A stretch of 64,000 nucleotides of DNA from Candidatus Contubernalis alkalaceticus (GTDB lineage Bacteria; Bacillota; Dethiobacteria; SKNC01), in the NCBI RefSeq assembly GCF_022558445.1, contig NZ_CP054699.1:2090004-2154003 (forward strand), written 5' to 3'. A model generated the notes under the pieces. That model ran no database searches and had not been told where the DNA came from. It saw only the letters and a list, made by a program, of their open reading frames with translations. The position numbers and the translations under genes were made by a program. Below are positions 53,627-62,334 of the stretch, one piece after another. The stretch's first letter is position 1, and the number at the start of each line of letters is the position of its first letter.

Positions 53627-53750
53627 CCAATAATCCCCTTTATTAAACCTGTTTACCCGACGTCACTTTGGTAATTCTCGAATATTTTGGTAAATGTGTT
53701 TTATTTATTCAACATAAGGAAAATAAAATCCTGTTAAAGTAGGAAAATAT

Positions 53751-54011
53751 TTAAATATTTATACCCTGCCGGTAAAAATTTTGCAAATTATACCAAAATA
53801 CATCCCAAAAAGAAGCAAATCCCTCCTGAAAGGTTTTTTGGTCAACCTGACGGGTATCAGCAGGCCCCTCCAACTCAGCCCCGGGAGATATAATTTCTTT
53901 CACAATAAATAGTACTTTGGGTACAATTAAAGTCATTACTAATAATATAACCAAAATTTTAAATAGCATAATATATCTTGGGTTAAACTTAACAAATGAA
54001 ACCATTCTCAT
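53751..54011 (-). CDS. YqzK-like small membrane protein (DUF4227)
   Basis: About 86 residues with one membrane segment (IMLFKILVILLVMTLIVPKVLFIV) and an acidic extracytoplasmic tail ending WDVFWYNLQNFYRQG. Sequence identity to YqzK is not clear by eye; the name rests on size, topology and place between spoIIM and xerD. I prefer ATG 54011 over 54038 from the ribosome-site spacing. Confidence 0.5.
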   Translation of the reverse strand: MRMVSFVKFNPRYIMLFKILVILLVMTLIVPKVLFIVKEIISPGAELEGPADTRQVDQKTFQEGFASFWDVFWYNLQNFYRQGINI

Positions 54012-54120
54012 TTCTACCTTACACCTCCTAATTTCCATCCATAATAAATTAGTATTTTCTTTTAAACATATTAAGAAATAACTTTTTTTAGAACCACAAA
54101 TTAGGAAGTCTTTGGAAACC

Positions 54121-54759
54121 TTACATGTTAATTAAGGGAATCACAAATTGGATAAAAACCGGTGTAATATATGCTTCAATTAACCCTGCCGTTATAATAA
54201 GAAAACCCATCAGTAAAATTGTGAAACTGTAACTCATAAATAATTGACCAAAATTAAATTTTCTGCCGCCGAGGCGAAGTTTTATAATCTTAAAAGCAAA
54301 AGAAACACTGGTAACACCTGCAATAATCATGGCGGGAATGATAAAGATATTATGAGGAAGTATGGCCACCACTGCAAAAAACATTCCTTTTACAGCAATC
54401 TGATCCACTAAAAACCCCACCGTAAAACCTAAAACAAACCCTCTTAAAAAAAGAAGAAAAAAAATAATTGGAAAACCCACTATAGAGGATCCTAAAAGCC
54501 AAATCATTAATAAATTTTTGAAATTTTGACCCAAAGACTCTCTTAATATATACTGATTTTCTAAAAAATTATCTTTGTTAAAACCAACAAAATAATAAGA
54601 CAGGTGCCGATTTAATTCCTCTATCTGTGCCGAAGGAATTGTTTTTACCACCAGTGCCCCGACAATTATTCCTACAAAAAACAAAAATACAACCAAAATA
54701 TAATAAACAAGGTTTTCTTTTATGTATTGATAAAATAAATCTTTTAGTCTATAGTACAT
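54121..54759 (-). CDS. spoIIM: Stage II sporulation protein M
   Basis: Membrane scaffold that recruits SpoIIP and SpoIID for engulfment. 212 residues with about five segments; YYILVVFLFFVGIIVGALVV, NLLMIWLLGSSIVGFPIIFF and VVAILPHNIFIIPAMIIAGV are typical of SpoIIM. ATG 54759 follows GGGGGT. The partner SpoIIP is encoded about 51 kb to the left. Confidence 0.93.
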   Translation of the reverse strand: MYYRLKDLFYQYIKENLVYYILVVFLFFVGIIVGALVVKTIPSAQIEELNRHLSYYFVGFNKDNFLENQYILRESLGQNFKNLLMIWLLGSSIVGFPIIFFLLFLRGFVLGFTVGFLVDQIAVKGMFFAVVAILPHNIFIIPAMIIAGVTSVSFAFKIIKLRLGGRKFNFGQLFMSYSFTILLMGFLIITAGLIEAYITPVFIQFVIPLINM

Positions 54760-54886
54760 TTTTTTACCCCCACAAATAAACCTATCGGCATCTGTTTATT
54801 TTTATGCGGGGATAGAACTCATTATTCTTTCTTTACGTTACGTCGGCCTTTTGCCAGCAATTTACCGGCAGCCGTTTTAGCATCTG

Positions 54887-56005
54887 TTATTTGACCCTGC
54901 TGAAAGTCTCGACAGCCAATATAGCACTCCTCTTGTCCATCAGCTCTGTTGTAAAAACAGCAGATGCCCCTGCTGACTCAAAAAAGATTCTGTCCTGTTC
55001 TAATGCCCGGCCCATAGTCTTTACTCTCAGTCCAAAGCTTTTTAAGGCTTCAGCAGCGATTCCTCCTTTTCTGTTTATAACTCTATGCTTATTATATATG
55101 CCCGCAGACTCCAACTGCCTGGTTATATAAAGAAAAGTGGCATCATCGGTCTCAGGAAGACATACCGCTGCCGGCGTCATAGCTATATCTTTCAATACTT
55201 TAAGGGAGTGATGGCTAATTCCCTTATGACGTTCCCTGGGATCCGCAAAACTAACCCTCAAGATGTAGACCGGCTGCCCACCCAGTATAGTTACAGCATT
55301 TATTATTTCTCCCTGTTCCATCCCTGAAAAACCGTATTCTGAATCGGTCCCTACGTTTCCCGGACCCATGGTCACAATAGCCACATCGGCCTGAAAAACC
55401 TCACTGGCTGCGATCAAAGCAGTATAAACATTCACCGCTTCCAGGTCTCCACCAAAGGCATGCCCTGTAGTAATGCTACCTGTTATGATCTGCTTGGCTT
55501 TTAAAGCGCTCACCGTGTCGCTGAATTCTATTGGCAGCGCTGCCCCATCCGTCATTATATATACTATTCTGGCTCCGGGACTTTTATATTTAAGGACTGC
55601 AGCAGCAGGAGCCAGCATACTATGAAGTTCACCCATTAAAACCGGAAGGCCATTTAAGCTTGAAAAGCTTTTGAAACTATTTCGATGCGGGCTTTCCTGT
55701 TCTTCACAACTCAAAACCTTTATTTGGTAAGGAGTATACCTTAATTTCATGATATGTCCTGTATCGGAAATATCAAAGGAAGAGTAACGGGAATTAAGAA
55801 ACACAAAATTTTTCCCGCCAGTACCCAGGTTCAAATGAAGGGCTGTAGTATTAACAATAACCTCATCTCCCGTTTTCAATACACCGGTTAAATCCGTGTA
55901 ATTTATGGTTTTTTCTTCATTACCCTCAACCTCAACCCACGCCTCCTGTATTCCCTTTCTGTTCCTGATGATCTTTTTTACATTTCCCGGACGCAAACGA
56001 AACAC
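54887..56005 (-). CDS. DUF3866 family protein
   Basis: 372 residues, soluble. LRPGNVKKIIRNRKGIQEAWVEVEG opens it, followed by ALHLNLGTGGKNFVFLN, VLMGELHSMLAPAAAVLK, ITTGHAFGGDLEAVNVYTAL and VTMGPGNVGTDSEYGFSGMEQGEIINA, matching DUF3866 as I remember it. The Gly-rich loops suggest a nucleotide- or sugar-binding fold. It lies between spoIIM and the glycosyltransferases. Function unknown. Confidence 0.75.
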   Translation of the reverse strand: MFRLRPGNVKKIIRNRKGIQEAWVEVEGNEEKTINYTDLTGVLKTGDEVIVNTTALHLNLGTGGKNFVFLNSRYSSFDISDTGHIMKLRYTPYQIKVLSCEEQESPHRNSFKSFSSLNGLPVLMGELHSMLAPAAAVLKYKSPGARIVYIMTDGAALPIEFSDTVSALKAKQIITGSITTGHAFGGDLEAVNVYTALIAASEVFQADVAIVTMGPGNVGTDSEYGFSGMEQGEIINAVTILGGQPVYILRVSFADPRERHKGISHHSLKVLKDIAMTPAAVCLPETDDATFLYITRQLESAGIYNKHRVINRKGGIAAEALKSFGLRVKTMGRALEQDRIFFESAGASAVFTTELMDKRSAILAVETFSRVK

Positions 56006-56125
56006 CTTATATTTCCCCCTTGTTTAAAATAAATCTTCCACTAAAACCCATATTACCTATTTTTTTAAATAGTCTACTTCGCTAACTTTTTATAGCTTTC
56101 CTTGCACAATTTATTTTTAACTGAA

Positions 56126-56932
56126 CTATATTTGTTTTCTACCTAAATTATCTAAATATCTCAAAGTTCTATTTCCTTCAATCACTCTGGAAAAGGAAAT
56201 CTGGTCCCCAACCCACTGAAATAAAATTAAAGCACTCAAAAGGAAAATCTTTATAGGCAGTTCTCCTAAGAAAACCAGAAAGAATCCAACAGAAGCACCC
56301 AATAAATTAGAACCTATGTCTCCTAACATTCCCTCTTCATTCAAATCCAAGGGAAGTATTCTAACCGCGGCACCTAAAATTGGAACACTAAGCAGAACTA
56401 TTTGCTCGCTTCCCCATATAAATAACAAACTAAATATGATATAAAGTTTTAAAGACCTGCCGGGACGAACATCCATTAAATTAAACAGGTTTACTGAAAA
56501 AGCAAAGATTAGTGCATTGATTGCCAACTCTATTACACTGCTGCCGATATATAATCCCAATATAATCCCTGATAATAACCCTACTACAGCCTTTAACCCG
56601 CCGGAGGTAAATCTTTTTTCCTTCAAAAAGACTTTCACATGGCCTTTAAATCCCCTGCTCATGTCTCCCATAAAATCATCTGCTATCCCAACTAAAGCAA
56701 TCACTCCCAGTAAAAACCCTTTTAATAAGATCATTAAAGGATCAACCCTTGGATAAAAAAATAGTAAAGGAAAAAGCATTAAATAAGTCACTATAAATAG
56801 CAGGCCTAGTCCTGAAGGGATTTTCTTTCCTTTAAAATTTTGCCGTAAAAAATTTGACCTTAGCAAAGCTAAAAGGGGTGGTAAAATCAAGTAAGTGACC
56901 AACAGCGAAATTATGAAAACAACAAGAATCAT
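56126..56932 (-). CDS. MraY/WecA-like glycosyltransferase family 4 protein
   Basis: 268 residues with about eight membrane segments. KGKKIPSGLGLLFIVTY and GIADDFMGDMSRGFKGHVKVFLK match the first Asp-rich site of polyprenyl-phosphate sugar-phosphate transferases. The usual second motif (NAxNLxDG) is seen as NLFNLMDVRPGRSLK, and the protein is shorter than MraY. It overlaps the GT2 gene by four bases. It may attach a sugar phosphate to a lipid carrier, or be a divergent member; the substrate is unknown. Confidence 0.75.
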   Translation of the reverse strand: MILVVFIISLLVTYLILPPLLALLRSNFLRQNFKGKKIPSGLGLLFIVTYLMLFPLLFFYPRVDPLMILLKGFLLGVIALVGIADDFMGDMSRGFKGHVKVFLKEKRFTSGGLKAVVGLLSGIILGLYIGSSVIELAINALIFAFSVNLFNLMDVRPGRSLKLYIIFSLLFIWGSEQIVLLSVPILGAAVRILPLDLNEEGMLGDIGSNLLGASVGFFLVFLGELPIKIFLLSALILFQWVGDQISFSRVIEGNRTLRYLDNLGRKQI

Positions 56933-57615
56933 TTTACTACCTCTTTTTTATAGATAAGAATGATGAATAATACCTTGAAAATATCGATCATCTGCCGACC
57001 CCGGTGAATAAATCCTTTTAAACTTTTTCCATGTATTCTATGAACCATATCTGTTTCAATTTCTATCACCCTCAAACCTCTCCCCAGGCTTATGGCGGTC
57101 AGCCCAAATTCCAGTCCAAAACCCCGAGAAAAATTACTCACTTCTTCTAAGAGTGTTTTCTTTAATACTCTCTGCCCTGATAGGGGAGACTGTACCGCTT
57201 TTCCGGTCATCTTTACCAAAAAAAAAGCGGTAATTTTTTTGGCGATTCCAAAACCTCCCCCGGCATGTTTGTCTTTAAAATGAGCCACGGTCATATCCGC
57301 TTCATTACGTAAAAGAGGATAAATAAGTTTTCTCACTTCAAAAGCAGATTCCTCCAGGTCCGCATCTACCAAAGCAATCAAGTCATATTTAGCCTGAAGC
57401 ATTCCCTGGTATACAGCATTGCTTTTCCCGGTGTTTTTATGCATATTAATTACCCTGGCACCTTGTTTTGATGCAATTTCAGAAGTCATATCGTTAGAGC
57501 CATCGTCAACCACAATCACTTCTTTTATTTCGGGTATTTTAAAAATTGCTCGTAAGGTTTCACCTATTTTGTCTTCCTCATTATACGCCGGTATGATAAC
57601 GGAAATAGCTGTCAT
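56929..57615 (-). CDS. Glycosyltransferase family 2 protein
   Basis: 228 residues. ISVIIPAYNEEDKIGETLRAIF starts a GT-A fold; VVDDGSNDMTSE and LVDADLEE (the DxD-type site) follow, with VQSPLSGQRVLKKTLLEEV typical of polyprenyl-phosphate sugar transferases. It has no membrane domain until a short hydrophobic stretch at the end. Clustered with steA/steB and a GT4 gene, suggesting envelope polymer or glycolipid assembly. Confidence 0.85.
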   Translation of the reverse strand: MTAISVIIPAYNEEDKIGETLRAIFKIPEIKEVIVVDDGSNDMTSEIASKQGARVINMHKNTGKSNAVYQGMLQAKYDLIALVDADLEESAFEVRKLIYPLLRNEADMTVAHFKDKHAGGGFGIAKKITAFFLVKMTGKAVQSPLSGQRVLKKTLLEEVSNFSRGFGLEFGLTAISLGRGLRVIEIETDMVHRIHGKSLKGFIHRGRQMIDIFKVLFIILIYKKEVVK

Positions 57616-57627
57616 GTTTTGACGCTC

Positions 57628-58446
57628 CTAATCATGATTAATAACCTCCTGCAGGTTGGATTCTAACATATGCAAAAGTTCTAATCTGCCAAGAATATTT
57701 TCTATATTTTCCAGAGCAATTACTTCATAGTTCCGAGAAAGATTTGCTTCCTCAGGAGATAAATAAACCGATACAAAAGAAACATTGTTACTTTTCAGTG
57801 ATGAAATAATAGAATTGTGCAGTTCTGTACATTTTTTTTCCAGGTTCCCGGGAAAGTATAAAACTTTATCCGGTAAACCTGTTTGGGCTATTTCTACAGA
57901 TAAGAACTCATCAGTATAGAAAACCTGAGGTTCTAAACTTTTGCCTATTAAATAATCAGTCATAAGGATAGAGTATTTATCAAAATAATCCTTTCTTTGA
58001 TTTTCCTGACCAAGTTGATATGATTTGCCTTGGAGTGAAACTGTTTCCAAATTTGTCATAAATAAAGCATTCAATGCTGCATGTCCGTTAACTTGAATTC
58101 CGGTATTCTCTAAAAAATTAATTACAGGGGCGATAACTTTATGATCTTCAACCTCATAAATTACCGCTATATTAAAACCCTCCAGTGGCCTTCCTACATA
58201 TTCCGTTAAAAATTTTTCCTGAAACATCACCCAGGCTGAAAGTTCTTCATTGAGTCGGTTTTTGTCCTCCTGCAGGGCTGTTATATTTTCATTTAAATTG
58301 CCTAACCTTTCATCCATTCTCTCCACTATTTCTTTCTGCTGTTTTACAATGACATTATCGCTCAAAGAAGCACCAATAAGAATTCCTATGCCCAGCGCCA
58401 GAAATACAGAAATCACTGTAATTAAATAATCCCTTTTATGGTTCAT
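57628..58446 (-). CDS. steB: SteB-like membrane protein (MctB/copper-transport-like family)
   Basis: 272 residues: one N-terminal membrane segment (YLITVISVFLALGIGILIGASL), then a coiled coil (VKQQKEIVERMDERLGNLNENITALQEDKNRL) and a soluble domain. The pattern is that of the DUF3186/MctB family. In actinobacteria SteB partners SteA at the division septum (from memory). It starts one base after steA here, which supports the pairing. Confidence 0.7.
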   Translation of the reverse strand: MNHKRDYLITVISVFLALGIGILIGASLSDNVIVKQQKEIVERMDERLGNLNENITALQEDKNRLNEELSAWVMFQEKFLTEYVGRPLEGFNIAVIYEVEDHKVIAPVINFLENTGIQVNGHAALNALFMTNLETVSLQGKSYQLGQENQRKDYFDKYSILMTDYLIGKSLEPQVFYTDEFLSVEIAQTGLPDKVLYFPGNLEKKCTELHNSIISSLKSNNVSFVSVYLSPEEANLSRNYEVIALENIENILGRLELLHMLESNLQEVINHD

Positions 58447-59592
58447 CTACCCACCACCTGTCACCAATCGTATTTTTAAAAAAATCAAATAAATAATATG
58501 CTGTATTTTAGGTGAATAACTAGCTAGAACAAAAACAGGAATAAACGCAGCAGCAAGTAAACTGAGCATCAACGAGATTTTAACTTTTCCCCTGTACAGC
58601 TGGCTGACACCCCGGGCATCGATTAACCTGTTTCCTACCCTTAACCGGACTAATAAAGTGCTGGCCATCCCCTTCCTACCCTTTTCGAAAAAATCAATAA
58701 CATTAGAATGTGTGCCTACGGCAACAATAATCTCGGAACCTTTTTCATAAGCCAACAGCATAGCAATATCTTCACTGGTTCCCGGGGAAGGAAACACTTT
58801 TGCATTTAACCCTAATTTTTCTATTCTTTCCAACCCAGGTGCATCGCCGTTAGAATAAGCATGAACAATAATCTCAGCTCCCATCATCAAGGTTTCATCG
58901 GATACACTGTCCATATCTCCTATGATGATATCGGGCTTCAATCCAAACTCTCTTACCGCATCGGCACCTCCATCCACAGCGATGATTACCGGTTTAACTT
59001 CCTTGACGTAAGAAAGAATAGTCTTCAGATCCTCTCGGTAACAATGTCCCCTTACTACCACCAGAGAGTGCCGCCCTCTTATGGTAGTTCCTACCTCCGG
59101 CACTTTGACTTCTCCGGTAATTAAGTCTTTTTCCTTTTGGGCAATTTCCAGGGTATTCTGTACAAAATTTTCAATTTCCTGATCTAGATTTAAACTGGCT
59201 TCTTCAATTTTTTCTTTTATTTTATCTCGTGTCAGAACACTGCCGGACGCAATAGTTTTACCATTCATTAAAACTTGATCTCCATGTATTTCTAACTCAA
59301 CCCCATCTGACACCATTTCCCAGATTTCCTTATCCACCTCATCTAGAACATAAATCCCATGGTCAATCAAAATCTTTGGACCCAGATTAGGATATTTGCC
59401 ACTGATGGAGGAGTTAATGTTTAGTACCGCTTTGATATTATTTCTAGCCAGGGAATAACCGGCCATCTCATCAATGTCCACGTGGTCAATCAAAGCAATG
59501 TCTCCCGCTTGAATTCTCTTTGACAGATTTTTTGTTCTTTTGTCCAGTTTTACTTTACCTTTAAAATAATTTTCTTTTTTTATCCCTGACAT
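58447..59592 (-). CDS. steA: Putative cytokinetic ring protein SteA
   Basis: 381 residues. The N-terminal part has AGDIALIDHVDIDEMAGYSLA and VLNINSSISGKYPNLGPKILIDHGI; the middle is a thiamin-pyrophosphokinase-like fold with VVRGHCYREDLK, IAVDGGADAVREFGLKPDIIIGDMDSVSD and a membrane helix near the C-terminus (LMLSLLAAAFIPVFVLA). Older annotations call it a thiamin pyrophosphokinase; the domain layout and steB neighbour favour SteA. Confidence 0.85.
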   Translation of the reverse strand: MSGIKKENYFKGKVKLDKRTKNLSKRIQAGDIALIDHVDIDEMAGYSLARNNIKAVLNINSSISGKYPNLGPKILIDHGIYVLDEVDKEIWEMVSDGVELEIHGDQVLMNGKTIASGSVLTRDKIKEKIEEASLNLDQEIENFVQNTLEIAQKEKDLITGEVKVPEVGTTIRGRHSLVVVRGHCYREDLKTILSYVKEVKPVIIAVDGGADAVREFGLKPDIIIGDMDSVSDETLMMGAEIIVHAYSNGDAPGLERIEKLGLNAKVFPSPGTSEDIAMLLAYEKGSEIIVAVGTHSNVIDFFEKGRKGMASTLLVRLRVGNRLIDARGVSQLYRGKVKISLMLSLLAAAFIPVFVLASYSPKIQHIIYLIFLKIRLVTGGG

Positions 59593-59669
59593 GTAAAATG
59601 ACCTTTCTTTTTTTCTGTCTTTATTATTCTCAATTAGTTACTTTTCTAACACAAAAAAATAGTTCTTTT

Positions 59670-59792
59670 AGTGAACTCGTTTCAGCAAGCTGAAACAATC
59701 GGGGAATCAGGTGGAAACTCTACTCCACTTGATTATAAGCCCCACCTACGCTAACGCTTAGAGGTGGGGGTCTTCTACCCTAAAAAAAAGAG
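59670..59792 (+). repeat. Dispersed 123-bp element, copy C (IS200/IS605-end-like)
   Basis: The best-structured copy: GTTTCAGC/GCTGAAAC, then AATCAGGTGGA fully paired with TCCACTTGATT (one G-T pair), then CCCCACCT/AGGTGGGG. It runs from AGTGAACTCG to TACCCTAAAAAAAAGAG in the gap between spo0A and steA. AGTTCTTT flanks it on both sides, which might be a target duplication or chance. Confidence 0.78.
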
Positions 59793-59806
59793 TTCTTTAA
59801 TTAACA

Positions 59807-59843
59807 CAAAAAAAATGATATGCAAAAACTGCATATCATTTTT
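59807..59843 (-). terminator. Rho-independent terminator after spo0A
   Basis: A 13-bp stem (AAAATGATATGCA and complement) with a 5-base loop, followed by T residues on the minus strand, about 45 bases beyond the spo0A stop. With copy C it fills the 295-base gap to steA. Confidence 0.9.
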
Positions 59844-59887
59844 ATTAAGTTAATTATTTGTATTTCTACGAGGACTCTTTGTTTATA

Positions 59888-60676
59888 TTAACTAACCTTA
59901 GTCATTAATCTTAATTTATCTGCAACCATAGCAATAAACTCTGAGTTAGTTGGTTTCCCTCGTTCTGTATTAATAGTATACCCAAAAAACTTTTTAATAG
60001 TTTCCACATTATTCCGGGACCAGGCTACCTCTATAGCATGTCTTATAGCCCTTTCTACCCGGCTGGGAGTTGTATTGAATTTTTCTGCAATCCTTGGATA
60101 AAGAACCTTAGTTATTGCTCCTAAAATTTCAATTTCTTTGGTGACCATCATAATGGCTTCCCGTAAATATTGATAGCCTTTTATATGAGCTGGAATTCCG
60201 ATTTCATGTATAATACTGGTAATTTCTCTTTCAAGGTTTTCACTTCCAATTTTCTTTTTCAACTTAGGAACATGTAAGGGTAAAGCATTTGTTTTATTGC
60301 CTCCGGAAATATTGCTCAGCTGTCTTATCCGGTCACTGATAATCTCCATTTTAAAAGGTTTCAAAATATAATATGTAGCACCCAATTCTACGGCTCTTTG
60401 TGTTATATTTTCATGTCCAAAAGCAGTCAGCATAATCACCTTTGGACGACAATCCGCAGGATATTCTGTTAATTTCTCCAGTACTCCCAGCCCATCTAGA
60501 TAGGGCATTATTATGTCTAATAATAAAATGTCAGGCTGCGTTTCTTCCACCGTTTTTAAGGTTTCTTTACCGTTGTAAGCTCTTCCTACAACTTCAATGT
60601 CAGGCTGCTCATCGAGGTAATCAGACAATAACTCATTAAATTCTCGGTTATCATCTGCAATTAAAACTTTAATCAT
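59888..60676 (-). CDS. spo0A: Sporulation response regulator Spo0A
   Basis: Master regulator of entry into sporulation. The receiver domain has [13 protein letters not shown] and the phosphorylation Asp in [15 protein letters not shown] (about residue 55). The DNA-binding domain has [24 protein letters not shown] and [18 protein letters not shown], the recognition-helix region. 262 residues. AGGAGG precedes the ATG. A sigma-H-type promoter and 0A box lie upstream. Confidence 0.98.
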   Translation of the reverse strand: MIKVLIADDNREFNELLSDYLDEQPDIEVVGRAYNGKETLKTVEETQPDILLLDIIMPYLDGLGVLEKLTEYPADCRPKVIMLTAFGHENITQRAVELGATYYILKPFKMEIISDRIRQLSNISGGNKTNALPLHVPKLKKKIGSENLEREITSIIHEIGIPAHIKGYQYLREAIMMVTKEIEILGAITKVLYPRIAEKFNTTPSRVERAIRHAIEVAWSRNNVETIKKFFGYTINTERGKPTNSEFIAMVADKLRLMTKVS

Positions 60677-60739
60677 TTTTTACCTCCTCTTTAATTTCAT
60701 AATTTTCTTATAAATGCTTTAGATTTCTTGTTAATAATT

Positions 60740-60767
60740 ATTCGACATTTTGGAAGCAAATTCCTTT
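60740..60767 (-). promoter_or_regulatory. Sigma-H-type promoter of spo0A
   Basis: AAAGGAATT (-35, all fixed bases match RnAGGAwww) and GTCGAAT (-10, RnnGAAT) are separated by 12 bases on the minus strand. Confidence 0.8.
60741..60747 (-). promoter_or_regulatory. 0A box overlapping the spo0A promoter
   Basis: TGTCGAA matches the Spo0A-binding core exactly and overlaps the -10 box, suggesting autoregulation; bound Spo0A at this place could block polymerase. Confidence 0.65.
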
Positions 60768-60786
60768 AAAAAAAATTAAAAAATTA

Positions 60787-60821
60787 GAAAAAAGTGTAAG
60801 AAATTTTTTCTTACACTTTTA
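60787..60821 (-). terminator. Rho-independent terminator after spoIVB
   Basis: AAAAGTGTAAGAAA pairs with TTTCTTACACTTTT (14 bp) followed by T residues on the minus strand; the stem overlaps the spoIVB stop codon. Confidence 0.9.
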
Positions 60822-62123
60822 AGAAGCCTTATTTATATCACTTTCTTCCAGAATACCTGATTCTAACAGCATCCATTCAATAAAAATCCCGTAACCTTTT
60901 GTTGGTTCATTGACAAACACATGCGTGATTGCGCCTACAATTTTGCCGTTTTGAATGACCGGACTTCCGCTCATCCCTTGTATTATGCCTCCAGTGGCAT
61001 CTATAAGCTCTTCATCAATGATATTCAAAATAAAACCTTTATTGCTGGGAGTATTTTTATTGACAATCTTTTGAATTTCTACATCATATTCTTCGATTTT
61101 GTCGCCTTTTAATACCGTGAGAATTTTTGCCGGACCAATTTCAACTTGATTAGCTGTAGCGATGGGAATGGGACTGCTGTTAAAATCATTTTTGTTCTCA
61201 ATTTTTTCTAAGGTTCCAAAAATACCAAAATCAGTATTTTTATAAATTGAACCTATAATATCCTTTTGTTCTATAAATACCCCGGTTTTTTCTCCAGGAT
61301 GGCCTCTTCGCCCTTCCTTTATATTAATTATACTGGCTTTTACAATTTCTCCCTGGCTTATATCAATGGGTGTATTGGTATCAATATCAACAATCACATG
61401 ACCCAAGGCACCATATTTTTTTGTTGTTGGATCATAAAAGGTTAAGGTACCTACCCCTGCTGCCGTATCTCTAATAAAAAGGCCAATTCGGTAGCTGTTG
61501 GTATTTGGGCAAAAATAAGGGTTTACCTCTTTGATAAAGGTCTTTTCATCTCGTTTCAACTTAAATGTCATGGTGCTGCCAGTTTCTCCATTTTCACTAA
61601 TTAATTCTGCAGCTTGATTAATTCCTTCTACCTTAACATCATTTATGGCAATAATCGAGTCACCCTTTTTTATTCCACTTTCCCTGGCAGGATATCTTCC
61701 ATCTACTTCATTATAACCTACCACTAAAACCCCTTCTGACCTCAACTTTATTCCAATTGATTGGCCTCCCGGATATAATTTCATTTCAGGAAGAACTCTT
61801 ACAGATAGATGTCTGATGGGTATCTTCCCAAAAAGCGTAATTTTCAAATTAGCTTTACCGAGGTTTACAGCCTGCACCATTAAAGGATCTCTCAGATTTA
61901 CATTAGTACTTTCGTTTTGTAGAAGACTCCCGTTAATTTTTAAAACATCATGCTGATCGCAAACAAGCTCAGCTTGAAAAGGATACATAATGTTTACATA
62001 ATATTCTTCTCCCTCCAACAGCCGTACATTTTGCGAGTAATTATACCAAATAAAAACCGGCTGTAAAAGCAGAATTATTAAGAATCCAAGCAGTATTTTG
62101 GGAAGTATCCTGGGAAATTTCAA
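60819..62123 (-). CDS. spoIVB: SpoIVB signalling serine peptidase
   Basis: A forespore-secreted peptidase that triggers pro-sigma-K processing. One N-terminal membrane segment (ILLGFLIILLLQPVFIWY) precedes a PDZ domain (about 125-210, ESGIKKGDSIIAINDVKVEG) and the S55 peptidase domain with His in GALGHVIVDID and Ser in IQGMSGSPVIQNG. 434 residues from TTG 62123. The recN-spoIVB-spo0A order is that of Bacillus. Confidence 0.96.
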   Translation of the reverse strand: MKFPRILPKILLGFLIILLLQPVFIWYNYSQNVRLLEGEEYYVNIMYPFQAELVCDQHDVLKINGSLLQNESTNVNLRDPLMVQAVNLGKANLKITLFGKIPIRHLSVRVLPEMKLYPGGQSIGIKLRSEGVLVVGYNEVDGRYPARESGIKKGDSIIAINDVKVEGINQAAELISENGETGSTMTFKLKRDEKTFIKEVNPYFCPNTNSYRIGLFIRDTAAGVGTLTFYDPTTKKYGALGHVIVDIDTNTPIDISQGEIVKASIINIKEGRRGHPGEKTGVFIEQKDIIGSIYKNTDFGIFGTLEKIENKNDFNSSPIPIATANQVEIGPAKILTVLKGDKIEEYDVEIQKIVNKNTPSNKGFILNIIDEELIDATGGIIQGMSGSPVIQNGKIVGAITHVFVNEPTKGYGIFIEWMLLESGILEESDINKAS

Positions 62124-62278
62124 GGTTTTTCACGCTCCCTGCTTATTATCTTTGGAAAAACCGCCTCCTTGTTAATTTTCGAATTTTTCTCGTAATTTTA
62201 AGTTAACCTTAAAAATTTTTTTTATGCTTACTAGTTTACATAATAGTTCCGCTTTTATTTGGCATGAATAAAAGAAAA

Positions 62279-62307
62279 ACAAAAAAAAATAGCAAAAAGC
62301 TATTTTT
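62279..62307 (-). terminator. Rho-independent terminator after recN
   Basis: AAAATAGC/GCTATTTT stem with a T-rich loop, followed by a T run on the minus strand; 30 bases beyond the recN stop. Confidence 0.85.
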
Positions 62308-62334
62308 CCCTTATATGGTTCTTTTTTTTAAAAA

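Noticed and set aside
58447..59592. Thiamin pyrophosphokinase
   Set aside because: It has the fold motif, but the extra N-terminal domain, membrane helix and SteB-like neighbour fit SteA better.
20090..59792. The 121-bp elements as CRISPR repeats
   Set aside because: There are only three copies, kilobases apart, in both orientations, with no regular spacers or cas genes.
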